Shown one piece after another: positions 62,975-64,000 of a stretch of 64,000 nucleotides of DNA; the first letter of the stretch is position 1; each line of letters begins with the position of its first letter. The notes beneath the pieces are model-generated. The model was not told the DNA's origin and searched no databases. It saw nothing but the letters and a program-made list of their open reading frames with translations. The translations under genes and the position numbers were made by a program. Location of the stretch: positions 62,001-126,000 of the forward strand of contig JAVERC010000004.1 of the NCBI GenBank assembly GCA_034007295.1, written 5' to 3'. Source of the stretch: JACKCP01 sp034007295. Lineage in GTDB: Bacteria > Desulfobacterota > Desulfobacteria > Desulfobacterales > JACKCP01.

Positions 62975-64000
62975 ATGAACAGAAGATATGCAAAATCAAA
63001 TTCAGGATTTTTTTTACCGGGCTTCTTAAGCTTTTCAAAATCAAGAGATCTAAAAAGACTTAATAGATATCTTATAGATATCCATCAGGCAGTTGATTTT
63101 GAAGATATAACACAACAGCTTTCAAGCTGTATAAATGATATTTTTGATCATCAATTTTTTGGCCTTGCAATCCAGATTAAAGATAAAATTATGGTATGGG
63201 TAGAACCTTCTGTTTTTAAGGGCACAATAGAAGAGCTTGTTAAAGAAGATTTTTCATTTAACAAAGAAATAGAAATTCATCCTGTCAATAATTCAGGTGC
63301 TGGATTTGTTAATGAATCAAGTATAAGAAATTCACTTTTTGCAAAAGAATTCAATGGTAAAAATTTTAAGGCAAGGCTTTATATTGTCCCTGGAAGAAAA
63401 ATAATAGGCAAATATCATTCTGAAATAATAGCAGATATGGTAACAGGCCTTGAAAATGCCGTGTCTTCATATATCAGGCTAAAATCCCTTGAGGACGCAG
63501 CTTCCATAGACGGCCTGACAGAATGCTATAACAGAAGAGAACTTGACAAAAAACTAGAAGAACAATTTTCTATTTCTAAACGCTATAGAAAATTTTTCAG
63601 TCTTATCATGTTTGATATAGATCATTTTAAAAATCTCAATGATTCTTATGGTCATGATTCAGGAGATAAGGTTTTAAAAGAGCTTAGTTTAAGAATAAGA
63701 AAAGCAATAAGGACTGAAGATAATATTTTCAGATATGGAGGAGAAGAGTTTGTTGTCATACTTCCAGAAACTGATGAGCAAAATGCAGCATTACTTGCGA
63801 ACAGGCTGAGAAGGGAAATTTCTGATACCCCTTTTATTTTAAATGGAGAAAAGGTTTTTGTTACTTCAAGCTTTGGAGTTGCATCTAGTTTTGATTCAAA
63901 CTCTCCATCAGAAATTTTAAAGAATGCAGATTCTTTATTGTATAAGGCAAAAAACAGTGGCAGAAATAGGGTAATGTCAAATATTATAAGGCTTTGCAAA
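62975..64000 (+). CDS. GGDEF-domain diguanylate cyclase, 3'-truncated by the window edge
   Basis: 342 residues visible, no stop codon before the edge. The N-terminal part (1-170) is not recognised and has no membrane helix. The GGDEF domain starts at about D179 (SIDGLTECYNRRELDKKL) and has the active-site GGEEF at 255-259. An RTED inhibitory I-site (246-249) lies five residues before it, so product feedback by c-di-GMP is expected. AGGAGC before the ATG. The gene should make c-di-GMP from two GTP; its input signal is unknown. Confidence 0.92.
   Translation, partial: MNRRYAKSNSGFFLPGFLSFSKSRDLKRLNRYLIDIHQAVDFEDITQQLSSCINDIFDHQFFGLAIQIKDKIMVWVEPSVFKGTIEELVKEDFSFNKEIEIHPVNNSGAGFVNESSIRNSLFAKEFNGKNFKARLYIVPGRKIIGKYHSEIIADMVTGLENAVSSYIRLKSLEDAASIDGLTECYNRRELDKKLEEQFSISKRYRKFFSLIMFDIDHFKNLNDSYGHDSGDKVLKELSLRIRKAIRTEDNIFRYGGEEFVVILPETDEQNAALLANRLRREISDTPFILNGEKVFVTSSFGVASSFDSNSPSEILKNADSLLYKAKNSGRNRVMSNIIRLCK

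Noticed and set aside
63652..63999. Minus-strand open frame at the right edge
   Set aside because: It is the antisense of the GGDEF gene, whose motifs (RTED, GGEEF) are clear on the plus strand.

Overview
The window is AT-rich chromosomal DNA that looks like a dissimilatory sulfate reducer of the Desulfobacterota (Desulfobacterales-like). The evidence is a complete aprBA plus qmoABC set for electron transfer to adenylylsulfate reductase, set among housekeeping genes with delta-proteobacterial-style gene order. I cannot name the species. No rRNA or tRNA gene was recognised.

1-13.5 kb is a type I-B CRISPR-Cas locus. The left edge cuts cas8b; then cas7, cas5, cas3, cas1 and cas2 follow as a tightly packed operon. 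A leader with a plausible promoter leads into a very long array: about 89 repeats of 30 bp and 88 spacers, ending in a degenerate repeat beside an IS21 istA remnant. No cas4 lies between cas3 and cas1, and cas6 is not in the window. Two spacer pairs record repeated sampling of the same targets: one pair is shifted by a single base, the other differs at five positions.

14-21 kb holds a DMT transporter, a YdjM-like membrane protein, a LiuR-like MerR regulator, an acyl-CoA hydrolase/CoA-transferase with a 24-bp palindrome in its promoter, and a 1000-residue hybrid histidine kinase with an NMT1/THI5-like sensor.

21-40 kb (minus strand) is translation and RNA metabolism: rimP-nusA-infB-rbfA-nrnA-truB-rpsO-pnp, an M16 peptidase, dut and a YycJ-like MBL protein; upstream lies infC-rpmI-rplT-pheS-pheT. 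infC appears to start with AUA. pnp has a 111-nt leader hairpin, and a terminator-like hairpin separates rplT from pheS.

40-45 kb has a dNTPase, three YkgJ-type Cys-cluster proteins and an SDR protein lacking the catalytic Lys. 45-53 kb carries aprBA and qmoABC, each closed by a terminator. 53-62 kb has an FGE-fold protein, a membrane protein, then rplU-rpmA-obgE-proB, proA-nadD-rsfS-gpmI and a second orphan HsdR-N-like protein. The right edge cuts a diguanylate cyclase.

The least expected structure is a family of 144-149 bp dispersed elements (four full copies, one arm fragment, one diverged relative). They have TAGTG...CACTA ends and are imperfectly palindromic over their whole length. They sit between genes, including rpsO/pnp and infC/rpmI, and two of them contribute stop codons to neighbouring genes.
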